Shown: positions 8,524 to 17,742, counted from the stretch's first letter. The stretch is DNA of 64,000 nucleotides from Bacillota bacterium (GCA_012516125.1 JAAYXB010000011.1:1-64000); one strand, 5' to 3'. Program-made: numbers and translations. The notes: a model not told the origin generated them from the letters alone.

Positions 8524-9873
8524 ATGCTGCCAAGGGGAAAACACAACATACTGGGGCGGGCGCCCGCTCCTGCTCCCCTGGTCTCGGCGCGAGACGTCTC
8601 GAAGTACTTCGTGCTTCACGAGACGCTCCTCGCCCGCTACCTGACGGGAGCGAAGGACCGCACGGTCAGAGCGGTGGACGGTGTCAGCCTCGACGTGTAC
8701 CCGGGCGAGACGCTCAGCCTGGTGGGAGAGTCGGGCTGCGGCAAGAGCACGCTCGGGCGCACGATCATAGGCCTGTACGAACCCACCTCGGGACAGGTCA
8801 TGTTCGACGGGAGGCCCATCTCGGGACCTGAGGCCATGCCGCGGGCGAGCCTCAGGCGCCAGGCGCAGATCATCTTTCAGAATCCGTATAGCTCCCTCAA
8901 CCCGCGCCACACAGTACGCCAGATCCTAGGAGTAGCCCTGGCGGCCCGCGGTGTCCCCGCCCGCGAGCGCGAGACCGAAACCATAGCCCTGCTCCGCCGG
9001 GTCGGCTTGAGCGCGGAGCACATAGACAGGTACCCGCATCAGTTCAGCGGCGGCCAGCGCCAGCGCATCGGCGTGGCGCGGGCGCTCGCCATGCACCCAA
9101 GATTCGTGGTAGCCGACGAGCCGCTTTCATCGCTGGACGTCTCGGTGCAAGCCCAAATCATCAACCTGCTCCAGGAGCTTCAAGCGGAGCTCGGGCTCGC
9201 TTATCTCTTCATCACCCACGACCTGCGGGTCGTATACCACATTAGCCACAGAGTTGCAGTGATGTATCTGGGGCAGGTGGTCGAGGTCGCTCCCACGGAC
9301 GAGTTGTTCGAGAACCCGCTCCATCCATACACGCAGGCGCTCCTGTCGGCGATCCCCAGCATCGAGCGGCACCGCCGGCGGCAGAGGATCATCCTGGACG
9401 GGACGGTGCCGACGCCCATCGACCCACCGCGGGGTTGCCGGTTCCACCCGCGGTGCCCCCGGCGCACGGACCGGTGCGAAGTAGAAGCTCCGGAATTCCG
9501 GCAGGTGACAGGGACACCAGAAACGGAAGCGAAAGCGGAAGCGAGAGCAACAGCGAGAGCGAGAGCAGCGTCGGAACCAGGACCAGCAGGATCACGAACG
9601 GGAGCACGAGCAGAAGCAGGATCAGGGGCACAAGTAGGAACGGCGGCAGGGACACGGACAGAGGCAGAGGCAGAGGTAGAGATGGAGATGCAGATGCAGA
9701 TGCAGATGCAGATGGAGATGGAGATAGCCAGAAGGAAAGGAGCAGGACCAGGAGCACGAACGGGGGCAAGCGCGGGAACAGGGGCAGACAGCACAGCAGA
9801 GGTCGCGTCGCGAACAGACGCGGGCGCAATGCCGCAGGGCCACTTCGTTCGCTGCCATCTTGCCTTCGCTTGA
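8524..9873 (+). CDS. ABC transporter ATPase, DppF/OppF family, with a long low-complexity insert
   Basis: Cytoplasmic ATPase of a peptide/nickel-type importer. Walker A GESGCGKST (68-76), Q-loop QNPYSSLNP (119-127), signature SGGQRQR (175-181), Walker B VVADEP (195-200) and H-loop THD (231-233) are intact. The C-terminal oligo_HPY region has cysteines at 305, 311, 318 and 444; in some relatives four such cysteines bind a 4Fe-4S cluster. Between the third and fourth lies an insert of about 110 residues rich in E, A, R, G and M, encoded partly by hexanucleotide repeats. The last residues GHFVRCHLAF match the normal family end, so the frame is intact. ATG 8524 has a GGAGGAAAG site. No DppD partner is adjacent, and the gene runs opposite to the permease genes. 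Confidence 0.9.
   Translation: MLPRGKHNILGRAPAPAPLVSARDVSKYFVLHETLLARYLTGAKDRTVRAVDGVSLDVYPGETLSLVGESGCGKSTLGRTIIGLYEPTSGQVMFDGRPISGPEAMPRASLRRQAQIIFQNPYSSLNPRHTVRQILGVALAARGVPARERETETIALLRRVGLSAEHIDRYPHQFSGGQRQRIGVARALAMHPRFVVADEPLSSLDVSVQAQIINLLQELQAELGLAYLFITHDLRVVYHISHRVAVMYLGQVVEVAPTDELFENPLHPYTQALLSAIPSIERHRRRQRIILDGTVPTPIDPPRGCRFHPRCPRRTDRCEVEAPEFRQVTGTPETEAKAEARATARARAASEPGPAGSRTGARAEAGSGAQVGTAAGTRTEAEAEVEMEMQMQMQMQMEMEIARRKGAGPGARTGASAGTGADSTAEVASRTDAGAMPQGHFVRCHLAFA
9685..9726 (+). repeat. In-frame hexanucleotide (GATGCA/GATGGA) tandem repeat
   Basis: Inside the DppF-type gene about seven near-identical 6-bp units (GATGCA, drifting to GATGGA at both ends) encode alternating Met with Gln or Glu. 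Changes in unit number would keep the reading frame, so length may vary between strains without inactivating the gene. Confidence 0.85.
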
Positions 9874-9894
9874 GAGCCGCCTCGACCCTCTCGA

Positions 9895-10274
9895 CTCTGG
9901 AGCGACACCGGCATGTTCTTCCGGTGGCCGCCGCCCGTCACGAACGCGACCCCGTCGAGACCCTAGCGGTCCACTTCCACGGCCCAGCGGGCGATGAGCG
10001 TCTCCAGCGGCTCGCGCTCCGTCTTGGGCCTTGGAAAGCTCCACGCCTGCCACCAGTCCTCCTGGAGCCTTGCGGCCTCGCGCGCGATCTTCTCCCATTT
10101 CTCCCGGCCGGACCTGCGAATGTATTCATCCTTGTTGGCGAAGTCCTCCTCAACCGGGAAATGCGCGTGGAAGTCAAACACGCCGAACGGCGGCCGCCTG
10201 TATCCACCGAAGTCGGGCAGCACGTCCACCTGCTCGCTGCGCCTGCCGGATGCTGATGCCGTATACGCCCCCAT
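9895..10274 (-). pseudogene. Amidohydrolase-family remnant (N-terminal part only)
   Basis: The start ATG 10274 has a good AGGAGGT site. The first about 100 residues resemble the beginning of a metal-dependent amidohydrolase (Amidohydro_2-like): GVFDFHAHFPVEEDF with the metal-binding HxH, then EYIRRSGREKWEKI and LIARWAVEVDR. A TAG stop interrupts the frame at 9963. The expected continuation, GLDGVAFVTGGG, follows in the same frame and is then lost as the sequence runs into the convergent 3' end of the DppF-type gene. The gene is thus both interrupted by a nonsense codon and truncated. A normal member would be over 300 residues. Confidence 0.78.
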
Positions 10275-10318
10275 GTCGTGACCTCCTGTGAAGCACTGGC
10301 CGGGCGCCTGGCCGTCGG

Positions 10319-11227
10319 TCACGTCAGCCCCAGCCTCATCTCAGCCTCCATCTCAGCCTCCGCCTTCACCCTGCGCACAGCCTCGTCGAAGTAAGCCTCA
10401 TCTATCTCAAATCCTGTGAACGGCACGCCGAGCCTGACGCACGCGATGGCGGTATTGCCGATACCCAAAAACGGGTCGAGCACGAGCCGGCACCGGTCCA
10501 CGCCGTGTAACTTTATGCACATCTCGGGCAGCCGAGGCGGAAACGTCGCAGGGTGCGGCCTGTCCTTCTCGCGCTTGTTGATGGTCTCGTACGGGATGAA
10601 CCAGGTGTTTCCGCGGCACCGCACGCCTGCGCCAGCACTTTTCCAGCGCCCGACGTTGGACTTATCCTGGTACGGAACGCCGATGGCAAGCCTGTCCAGC
10701 GGCACCCTGCCAGTCTTCGTGAAATGGAAAATGTACTCGTGGCAATCGTTGAGAAACCGCTCGCCGTTGATGGGCTTGTAATGACCCACCGCGACGTCCG
10801 ACACTATCGCCCCGTAGTCGCCTACGTCGGCTCTTGAGATGGCGATGGACTTGACCCAGTGGATCACGTTCTGAAGATGGAAAAGCCCCCGGAGCACCCC
10901 GGCCACCTCGAAGGGGACCCACGGGTCCGTGGGCTTGGACCCCACGTTCAGGAAAAACGACGCATCGTCGGACATCGCGTCCCTCACCGCGGCCGCCCAC
11001 TCGGCCGTCCAGGCCAGATAATCACGCCTGTCAATCGTATCGTCATATGCCCCGTACCGGATGCCCAGGTTGTAAGGGGGAGATGTAACGACCACGTCCA
11101 CGCTTCCTGGCGCGAGCCGGCGCCTCATTCCGGATACGCAGTCCTCCAGGTAGAAATCCCACCGGACTCCCGGCGCGCCGCATCGCGTCACGCTTTCCTT
11201 ACGGAAACTCGCTCTGGGATCTTTCAC
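10319..11227 (-). CDS. DNA (N4-cytosine or N6-adenine) methyltransferase, beta class
   Basis: Catalytic motif [18 protein letters not shown] comes first and the SAM-binding motif [14 protein letters not shown] comes near the C-terminus, the order of beta-class amino-methyltransferases (N6_N4_Mtase). [11 protein letters not shown] follows motif I as usual. GTG 11227 (site GAGGTG) and GTG 11191 (site AAGGA) are both possible starts. Residues further upstream are not family-like. No restriction endonuclease lies next to it, so it may be an orphan methylase. It lies between the two inverted R3 arrays. Its recognition sequence cannot be read from the protein. Confidence 0.88.
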   Translation of the reverse strand: MKDPRASFRKESVTRCGAPGVRWDFYLEDCVSGMRRRLAPGSVDVVVTSPPYNLGIRYGAYDDTIDRRDYLAWTAEWAAAVRDAMSDDASFFLNVGSKPTDPWVPFEVAGVLRGLFHLQNVIHWVKSIAISRADVGDYGAIVSDVAVGHYKPINGERFLNDCHEYIFHFTKTGRVPLDRLAIGVPYQDKSNVGRWKSAGAGVRCRGNTWFIPYETINKREKDRPHPATFPPRLPEMCIKLHGVDRCRLVLDPFLGIGNTAIACVRLGVPFTGFEIDEAYFDEAVRRVKAEAEMEAEMRLGLT

Positions 11228-11434
11228 GAACGCACCTCGCCCTGGCACAACCGCCCGCCTTTGCCGCGCCGTATCTTGCTTCGCGGTCCCCGGACGCAGA
11301 ACAAGCGCCCCATCAATCATCAATTCCACATATGCCGAGGATATCCTCCGGGCGGAAGATCGCGAGTGCTTGGTGCTCCTGTCATGGGGCAGGAGTCTCC
11401 AGCGATGCTCGTCCGGGTCCGGCACCGGGGCCGC

Positions 11435-12460
11435 TCACCCTCGGAACGTGCCCGCCCTCGTGCCATTCAATGAACCGACCCTGGCTAATGAGTCGGCCTC
11501 CTGGCCCTCGAAAACCTGCTCTTTTGTGGCCCCCTTTGTGGACGTCTTCGGGTCGCGACCCACAGTGGCGCCCCGGTGGCAAGCACGCGTCACCACCGTG
11601 CGACACGTCACGCCGCTGGCCGCGAACGTCGCCGCCATGGCCCTGGCCACGCGGTGCGGGTCGGTCGCGGCGAAGGCGACGACCGACGGACCTGAGCCGC
11701 TTAGCGCCGCCCCGAGCGCCCCCGCCTGCCTGGCCGCTGCCAGCACGTCCGCAAGGCCCGGCACCAGGCCGGCCCTGTAAGGCTGGTGAAGCCTGTCCGC
11801 CATGGCATCGCCCAGGAAGTCGAGCTTGCCTGAGGCGATGGATGCTACGAGGAGAGCCGTTCGACTGATATTGTGGACGGCGTCCGCAAGCGTCACGCTG
11901 CCCGGGAGGACGCGCCTTGCGAGCTCGGTCGGGACATGGAAGTCAGGTATCGCGACCACCACATGAAGACCCCTGGGAACATCCAGCTTAAGATAACGCA
12001 GGCGACCGTGCTCATCTGCGACGCTCACGACAAAGCCCCCGAAGAGGGCGGCCGCCACGTTGTCGGGGTGGCCCTCTATTTCGGTCGCAAGCTGGAACAA
12101 GTCGTTGTCAGTAAGGGGAAAGCCCACGAGGGCGTTGGCGGCCAGGAGCCCTGCCACGATCGCCGCGGCGCTCGACCCGAGACCCCGCGAAACCGGGATC
12201 CGCTGGTGTACGTGGATGCGGAGCCCCGGCACAGGCAGCCCGACCTCCTCGAAGAGGGCGGCCGCCGACCGCGCTACAAGATTCGTCCAGTCGAGCGGCA
12301 GGTCCCTGCTGTCCCCGAGGACGGTGATCTCGAGGCCGGTAGTGGTGGTAGTGCCCATCCTCACCACGTTGAAAAGCTCGAGGGCCATGCCCACGGCGTC
12401 AAAGCCTGGCCCGAGGTTCGCTGTAGACGCCGGTACGCGGACTTCGACCACTTCGACCAC
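11435..12460 (-). CDS. thrB: Homoserine kinase
   Basis: Cytoplasmic GHMP-family kinase that phosphorylates L-homoserine with ATP in threonine synthesis. The N-terminus VRVPASTANLGPGFDAVGMA is diagnostic, followed by the ATP-binding loop PVSRGLGSSAAAIVAGLLAA and the C-terminal GAALSGSGPSVVAF. The chosen start is GTG 12460, preceded by GGAAGGTGA; it gives the usual short N-terminus before the first strand. A C-terminal tail of about 45 polar residues exceeds the family norm. thrC lies upstream on the same strand, 530 bp away, and its product uses the kinase product. Confidence 0.95.
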   Translation of the reverse strand: MVEVVEVRVPASTANLGPGFDAVGMALELFNVVRMGTTTTTGLEITVLGDSRDLPLDWTNLVARSAAALFEEVGLPVPGLRIHVHQRIPVSRGLGSSAAAIVAGLLAANALVGFPLTDNDLFQLATEIEGHPDNVAAALFGGFVVSVADEHGRLRYLKLDVPRGLHVVVAIPDFHVPTELARRVLPGSVTLADAVHNISRTALLVASIASGKLDFLGDAMADRLHQPYRAGLVPGLADVLAAARQAGALGAALSGSGPSVVAFAATDPHRVARAMAATFAASGVTCRTVVTRACHRGATVGRDPKTSTKGATKEQVFEGQEADSLARVGSLNGTRAGTFRG

Positions 12461-12804
12461 AAAGATCACCTTCCTTCTCATCTTCTTTGTTGTCGTTAGA
12501 GGTGCCCGTAAACTGTCTATGTTCCAGGGAAGTTGTGGCACATGTGCCATGTCCACGGCTTTCTTCATGGTAACCGCCGGCGTCACCATCACGTCACCAT
12601 CACAAAGGTGGATGCGCGGCTAAGTAGCCTCCCATGGCGGCCAGCTGCCGCCACCATCGAAAGGATGAAAACCGCAACCGTCGGCTATTCTCGGCTATTC
12701 TCAGGATAAAGCGTCGCGAGTAGCTGCCTCCTCTTCCAGACCGCGGACCGCTCGTGCCTGCCCGTGCTGAACGGCTACGATCGCCGCTTCTCAGCTCAGC
12801 CTCA

Positions 12805-12880
12805 GGAACAGCGCCCCAAGCGGGCCGCCTTCACGAAACTCCGCCGCAGGCAAATGGCTCAATCCTGACACCCCGCCGCG
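12805..12880. repeat. Decayed R1 core between thrC and thrB
   Basis: GCGCCCCAAGCGGGCCGCCTT, then ACGAAACTCCG and AATCCTGACACCCC parallel the core of full R1 copies but with many substitutions and without arms or terminal repeats. The rest of the 12461-12988 gap shows no gene. Confidence 0.55.
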
Positions 12881-12988
12881 TCTTGGCGACAGGCAGGCGC
12901 CAGGCAGGAAGCGCAGGGCGCGATCCCACCCGCACCCAGGACTCACGTGCAGACTCGCGCGACCGGCGCATGTTCAACCCGGATATGT

Positions 12989-14233
12989 TCAGTCGAGCGG
13001 AGTGCCCGCGGCGACAAGGGCGGCCTCCACTGAGGCCGTGTCCGGTTCCGCTACAATCGGGGACGACCCGAGCCGCATCATGGCGTCCGGATCTTTCAGG
13101 CCGTGGCCGGTCAGGACACACACAACCGTGGCGCCTCGTTGCCCTCGGAAATAGCCCCGGCGCGCCAGCTTCAGCACACCTGCGACCGACGCGGCAGACG
13201 CAGGCTCCACGAGGACCCCCTCCCGCGCCGCCAACAAGCGGCATGCATTGAGGATCTCATCGTCCGTCACGCTCTCTATTACGCCGCCCGACTCGTCCCT
13301 GGCCGCAACCGCGCTCTTCCAGCTCGCGGGGTTCCCGATCCTTATGGCCGTTGCTATCGTCTGCGGCCGCTCGATGGGTCGCCCCTTAACGATCGGCGCC
13401 GCCCCGGCCGCCTGGAAGCCCAGCATGCGAGGCACGGACGTCACCTTCCCCCGGTCCCTGTACTCGCAAAACCCCTTCCAGTAAGCCGTGATGTTGCCCG
13501 CGTTCCCGACCGGAATCGCGAGGTAGTCGGGCGCCCGCCCGCCAAGCTGGTCGCACACCTCGAAGGCCGCGGTCTTCTGGCCCTCGATGCGGTCGGGATT
13601 CAGGGAATTGAGAAGCGCGATCCGGTGCCGTGCCACCATCTCCCGCACTACCGCGAGTGCCTGGTCGAAGTTGCCCCGGACAGCCACCACAACCGCCCCG
13701 TGGGCTATCGCCTGCGCCAGCTTTCCCGCGGCGATGGCGGCCTCGGGGATGACCACCACGGGCCGTATGCCAGCCCTCGCGCAGTAGGCCGCGGCGGAGG
13801 CCGAGGTGTTGCCCGTAGATGCGCACACCGCCACGCGGTACCCGGCTTCCCGTGCCCTGCTCACGGCGTAGGCCATACCCCTGTCCTTGAAGGAGCCGGT
13901 GGGGTTGAGTCCCTCATACTTGAGGTAGACGCGCAACCCAGCGGTGTCTGAAGTCCCCGCGCCTGCAACCGACCCGGGGGGCACCAACGTCCTGGCTCTC
14001 CCTGAACTCTCGCCCGCTTCCAGAACCCCGGCTGGCCCCACAACCCCGGTCGTTTCCGCCCGGGCGCTCGCTTCCGCCTCCCTGACTGCCTCCGAGACCG
14101 CGCGCGCCTCGATGAGTGGTGTTCCCCCTTCTCTCAGTGTGACGACCGCAGCCGGATCGACGTGAGGCAGATAGGCGCCGTATGTGGCGATGATCCCGCC
14201 AGAGGATACGTGTGGCACAGCCGACATGGGCAT
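12989..14233 (-). CDS. thrC: Threonine synthase with a low-complexity insert
   Basis: PLP enzyme converting O-phospho-L-homoserine to threonine. REGGTPLIEA, the Schiff-base lysine motif GLNPTGSFKDRGM, CASTGNTSASAAAY and the phosphate loop GNAGN are intact. Start ATG 14233 follows GGAAGGAGAAAGC. Between the first motif and YLKYEGLNPTGSFKD, where relatives have only about ten residues, there are about 50 residues rich in A, E, G and R. They precede the active-site lysine, so they are probably a surface loop. The gene is followed on the same strand by thrB. No T-box or riboswitch is visible in the leader. Confidence 0.95.
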   Translation of the reverse strand: MPMSAVPHVSSGGIIATYGAYLPHVDPAAVVTLREGGTPLIEARAVSEAVREAEASARAETTGVVGPAGVLEAGESSGRARTLVPPGSVAGAGTSDTAGLRVYLKYEGLNPTGSFKDRGMAYAVSRAREAGYRVAVCASTGNTSASAAAYCARAGIRPVVVIPEAAIAAGKLAQAIAHGAVVVAVRGNFDQALAVVREMVARHRIALLNSLNPDRIEGQKTAAFEVCDQLGGRAPDYLAIPVGNAGNITAYWKGFCEYRDRGKVTSVPRMLGFQAAGAAPIVKGRPIERPQTIATAIRIGNPASWKSAVAARDESGGVIESVTDDEILNACRLLAAREGVLVEPASAASVAGVLKLARRGYFRGQRGATVVCVLTGHGLKDPDAMMRLGSSPIVAEPDTASVEAALVAAGTPLD

Positions 14234-14393
14234 GCTTTCTCCTTCCAGGGCCGGGAGCACCCCCCAACGCCGGGAGCGCAAGGAGGAATGCACCCAGGGT
14301 GTATATTAATGCACATTGTACCACGAACAGGCGGTAAATGCTAGAGCGAATTCGCCGCGGCGCGCCTGTCGCGTGGGGCGCGTGTAACAGCGT

Positions 14394-14517
14394 GGTGCAC
14401 AAGAATGTTGAACTTCCCCGGCAGGGTCCAGTTTCGCCGAGAACTGCAACGGCTTTGCGCGATCCGAGCGAGCTGCGTTGACATAATGTGGGAAACAGCA
14501 ACAGCCTCGTGCGCAAG
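14394..14517. repeat. R2 element, copy 3
   Basis: Contains GTTGAACTTCCCCGGCAGGG, GCTGCGTTGACATAATGTGG and the end CCTCGTGCGCAAG. It matches 7733-7852 in the same orientation. It lies between the thrC leader and the second R3 block; the surrounding 14300-14640 holds no gene. Confidence 0.62.
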
Positions 14518-14660
14518 GGCAGCTACCCCCGGGGGTGAGTGTGAGGGCACAGTCCGGCTCCAGTCCCTCTTACAGAGCCTTGCGCGGTCCCTCCTACAGA
14601 GCCTTGCGCGCGGAGCGTGGTAGCTCTTTCCGCGTCGAGCCCAACCCACGCGTGGCGCGT

Positions 14661-15700
14661 TCGCCCCTGGGTGGTCCCTGAGAGCCCAGGTTCTCTTGCG
14701 CGGCTGATCCCTGAGGGGCCAACCATTTGCGGAATGTGGTTACCAGAGGCCCACCCTCCGCGGGCTTCACCCGGTGGAAAGCCGGCGCAAGCCCGGATCT
14801 GGCCCCTGGTGACCAGGATCCACGCGGTGGTGGTCACCAGGGGACCAGCTTCGGGCGCCACTTGGTCCTCACGTAACCACTCTCCCAAACGGCCACCAGA
14901 CGGCCACAGGTGGGTGGTCCCCACGGGACCAGGATCTCCTACGCGGTTGGTCCCTGGGGGACCAACCCCGAGCGAAATCTGGTCACCAGAGATCCACCCT
15001 CCTCGCGGTTCAACCGGCAAAACGCCGGACCTGGTCCCCTGGTGACCAGGATCCACGCGGAGATGGTCCCCAGGGAACCAAGTTCGAGCACCACCTGGTC
15101 CCTAGGTAACCACCTTCGCACATGCTCACGGGAGGCTGGTCCTCAAAGGACCAGGATTCGCGCGCAGGTGGTCCCTGGGGGACCGACCTCGAGCAAAACC
15201 TGGTTACCAGAGACCCACCCTCCTGGCGCTCGGGCGACGAGGATGCCGGATCTGGTCCTCTGGTAACCAGGTGACGGGCGAAGTTGGTCCCCAGGGGATC
15301 ATCTTCGCGCGTAACCTGGTCCCCACGTAACCACCTTGCGAGATATCCAAAAACCCCTGGTCCCCAGGGGACCAGGTTTTGCATGCAGATGGTCCCCAGG
15401 GGATCAACCTCGCGGGCAACCTGGTCCCTGGTGCACCACCCCCGGCGGCGGCCGAAGCGTCCTGGTCACGGGGGGACCAGGACGCGCGCGCGAAGCTGGT
15501 CCCCAAAGGACCATCTTCGCGCGTGATCTGGTCCCGGGTGCTCCACCCCGCCCGGTTTTGGCGAAGGGGGGTGGCAGGGGTGGTTCCCGGAGGACCAGAT
15601 CTTGCGCCGGGCTGGTCCCCATAGGACCAGGTCTGCCCGCAAGCTGGTCCCGCAGGGATCATCCCTACCCCGGCCTCCGCGGGCGCATGCGCGCCCGTAG
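14661..15700. repeat. R3 array, block 2: inverted, longer copy of the dyad array
   Basis: About 1.04 kb of GGTCC/GGACC palindromes, matching block 1 in reverse orientation: the segment near 15540-15600 (TTTTGGCGAAGGGG and the surrounding dyads) is the reverse complement of about 6480-6575. At least three repeat units begin with GGTNACCAGAGRYCCACCCTCC-like segments near 14738, 14983 and 15205 (spacing about 245 and 222 bp), so block 2 has one more unit than block 1. Stems are often conserved while loops differ between the copies (for example GTCCTGGTC/GACCAGGAC at 6638-6662 and 15460-15484). Confidence 0.9.
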
Positions 15701-15806
15701 ACACCTAGAAGCTTACGCCTAATCCCGCCGTACTCCACCCACGGGCTGACCGTCATGCCCAGAAGCTGCGATCTGCTCCGTGAGCGTGCCGTCGCGGAGG
15801 TCCGGC

Positions 15807-15850
15807 GTGGATTTTGGAGCAGGCTTGTGGATTTTGGAGCAGGCTTCTGG
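15807..15850. repeat. Tandem 20-bp repeat
   Basis: GTGGATTTTGGAGCAGGCTT occurs twice in tandem (15807-15826, 15827-15846). A similar single segment, TTTTGGAGCACGCTTCTAGA, occurs near 8258. It lies between block 2 of R3 and its flank repeat. Confidence 0.75.
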
Positions 15851-16036
15851 CACCGGACTTATAGATAACAGAGCTTGGACTTAGAAGTTGCGCAGGACGT
15901 TGAGAGCACGGACAGCGGGCAAGTTAACCGCAGGCCTGGGCATCGGCTCACTTCCGCATTGACTTCGACTTCGGAGGCGGTCATTTGTAAACCCTTAACC
16001 CTCGAGCGGCCGCATGGCATGGCGCGCCCGACTACG

Positions 16037-16090
16037 CTCTCATTCGCGCTCATAACAGCCGCACACTCGTGCAAGTTTGAGGTTGGCTAT
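16037..16090. repeat. R4 flank repeat, copy 2
   Basis: Reverse complement partner of 6227-6283. It ends at the nadE stop codon. The distance from the array differs between the two copies (about 150 versus 340 bp) because extra sequence, including a 20-bp tandem repeat, lies here. Confidence 0.58.
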
Positions 16091-17742
16091 CCATAGTACC
16101 TTGCGGCGACCGGCATCCTGCGCCCGACGCCGAACGCCTTGCTCGTCACCTTGAGTCCCGGGGCGGCCTGGCGCCTCTTATACTCGTTCCGGCGCACTGC
16201 CCGCGCCACCCACTCGACCGTCTCGCGCGGGAAACCCCGCCGCATGAGGTCGTCGGGCGACTCGCCCTCCTCGATGTAGCCGTGGAGGATGGCGTCGAGC
16301 ACCTCGTAGGGCGGCAGGGTGTCCTGGTCCGTCTGGTTGGGCCGAAGCTCGGCCGAGGGGGCCTTCTTGATGATCGCTTCCGGGATGACCTCCGATTCGC
16401 GGTTTACGTAGCGCGCAAGCTCGTACACCATAGTCTTGGGGACGTCCGCCAGCACCGCAAGGCCCCCGCTCATGTCCCCATAGAGCGTGCAGTAGCCAAC
16501 CGCAAGCTCGCTCTTGTTGCCCGTTGACAGCACCAGATGCCCGAACTTATTCGAGAAGGCCATAAGGATGTTGCCGCGTATGCGCGCCTGGATGTTCTCC
16601 TCGGTTATGTCCAGCTCCGCGCCGGCGAAGTGCGGGGCGAGGGCATCCAGGTAGGAAGCATAGATAGGTGATATCGGAATTACCTTGAACTCGATCCCGA
16701 GATTCTCGGCGAGCTTTCGCGAGTCCTCCACGCTCCCCCGGGACGAATACGGGGACGGCATCGAGATCCCGAGGACGTTTTCGGCGCCCAGCGCGCGGAC
16801 GGCGATGCAGCATGTGAGCGCCGAGTCGATGCCGCCCGAGAGGCCCACGACCGCCCGCGTGAAACCTGTCTTCCTCATGTAGTCCCTCACGCCGAGGACA
16901 AGCGCGTCGTGTACGGACTCCACCGTGTCCTGGGGTGTATACGGCGCCGCGGCGCCCGGCGCGGACATGTCCACCTCCTGGACGTGTTCGGTGAAAGCCG
17001 GGCAAACGGCGATGGGGCGCCCCGCCGCGTCCACGGCGAGGCTGCGACCGTCGAAGATTAGCTCGTCGTTGGCGCCTACCTGATTAACATAAAGGAACGG
17101 CGCGCCGTGGCGCCTGGCGTGGTTGCTGATAAGCCGGTATCGCTGGGCATCCTTCCCAGCGTGGAACGGAGAGGCGGAAATGTTCACATGGAGCGTCGCC
17201 CCCGCCCGCGCCAGCACCCCGATGGGGTCGAGATCATACATCCGCCTCTTCGGCCAGAGGTCCGGGTCGTTCCAGGCGTCCTCGCAGACGGAGATCCCGA
17301 GGATCTCACCTTTGAACGGCACAGGCTTTATCTCGAGAGCTGGGTCGAAGTAACGAGCCTCATCGAACACGTCATAGGTCGGAAGGAGCGATTTGGCCTG
17401 GACCGCAACGAGTTCGCCCCCGCACACCAGGACTGCGCAGTTGTGAAGGCCCTTTCCTGAAGGGGTCGTGGACCGCAGCGGGGCGCCGAAGAGCACCCCC
17501 ATCCCAGGAAAACGCGCCGATGCCCGCCGTATCTCGTCCACAGCGCGCTCGCACGCCTCGACGAACCACTCCCGCTCGAGAAGGTCCCTGGGCGGATAGC
17601 CCACCAGGAAAAGCTCGGGAAACACCACAAGGTCAACACTCGCCCCGGTGCGGCAAAGATCATCCAGGGTCTCGAGCATCCTTTGCTTGTTGCCGTCGAT
17701 GTCTCCGACAGTCGGGTTCAACTGGGCGATCAGTATCCTCAT
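16087..17742 (-). CDS. nadE: Glutamine-dependent NAD+ synthetase
   Basis: Converts nicotinic acid adenine dinucleotide to NAD+ using ATP and glutamine-derived ammonia. The N-terminal nitrilase-type domain (residues 1 to about 270) begins ILIAQLNPTVGDIDGN and contains the Glu-Lys-Cys triad in VVFPELFLVGYPP, QAKSLLPTYDVFDE and ISVCEDAWND. The C-terminal synthetase domain has the PP-loop VVGLSGGIDSALT, then LSTGNKSELAVGYCTLYGDM and KKAPSAELRPNQTDQD. Start ATG 17742 has an AGGAGTGG site; a longer frame upstream lacks homology. It is followed by the R3/R4 repeats and preceded by murJ on the same strand. Confidence 0.96.
   Translation of the reverse strand: MRILIAQLNPTVGDIDGNKQRMLETLDDLCRTGASVDLVVFPELFLVGYPPRDLLEREWFVEACERAVDEIRRASARFPGMGVLFGAPLRSTTPSGKGLHNCAVLVCGGELVAVQAKSLLPTYDVFDEARYFDPALEIKPVPFKGEILGISVCEDAWNDPDLWPKRRMYDLDPIGVLARAGATLHVNISASPFHAGKDAQRYRLISNHARRHGAPFLYVNQVGANDELIFDGRSLAVDAAGRPIAVCPAFTEHVQEVDMSAPGAAAPYTPQDTVESVHDALVLGVRDYMRKTGFTRAVVGLSGGIDSALTCCIAVRALGAENVLGISMPSPYSSRGSVEDSRKLAENLGIEFKVIPISPIYASYLDALAPHFAGAELDITEENIQARIRGNILMAFSNKFGHLVLSTGNKSELAVGYCTLYGDMSGGLAVLADVPKTMVYELARYVNRESEVIPEAIIKKAPSAELRPNQTDQDTLPPYEVLDAILHGYIEEGESPDDLMRRGFPRETVEWVARAVRRNEYKRRQAAPGLKVTSKAFGVGRRMPVAARYYG

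Noticed and set aside
14234-14393. T-box or amino-acid riboswitch ahead of thrC
   Set aside because: No specifier loop, AGGGUGGNACCGCG-type T-box sequence or terminator was found in the leader.
14661-15700. The second R3 block as a CRISPR array or gene
   Set aside because: No regularly spaced identical repeats with unique spacers, no cas genes, and the dyads vary in stem and loop.
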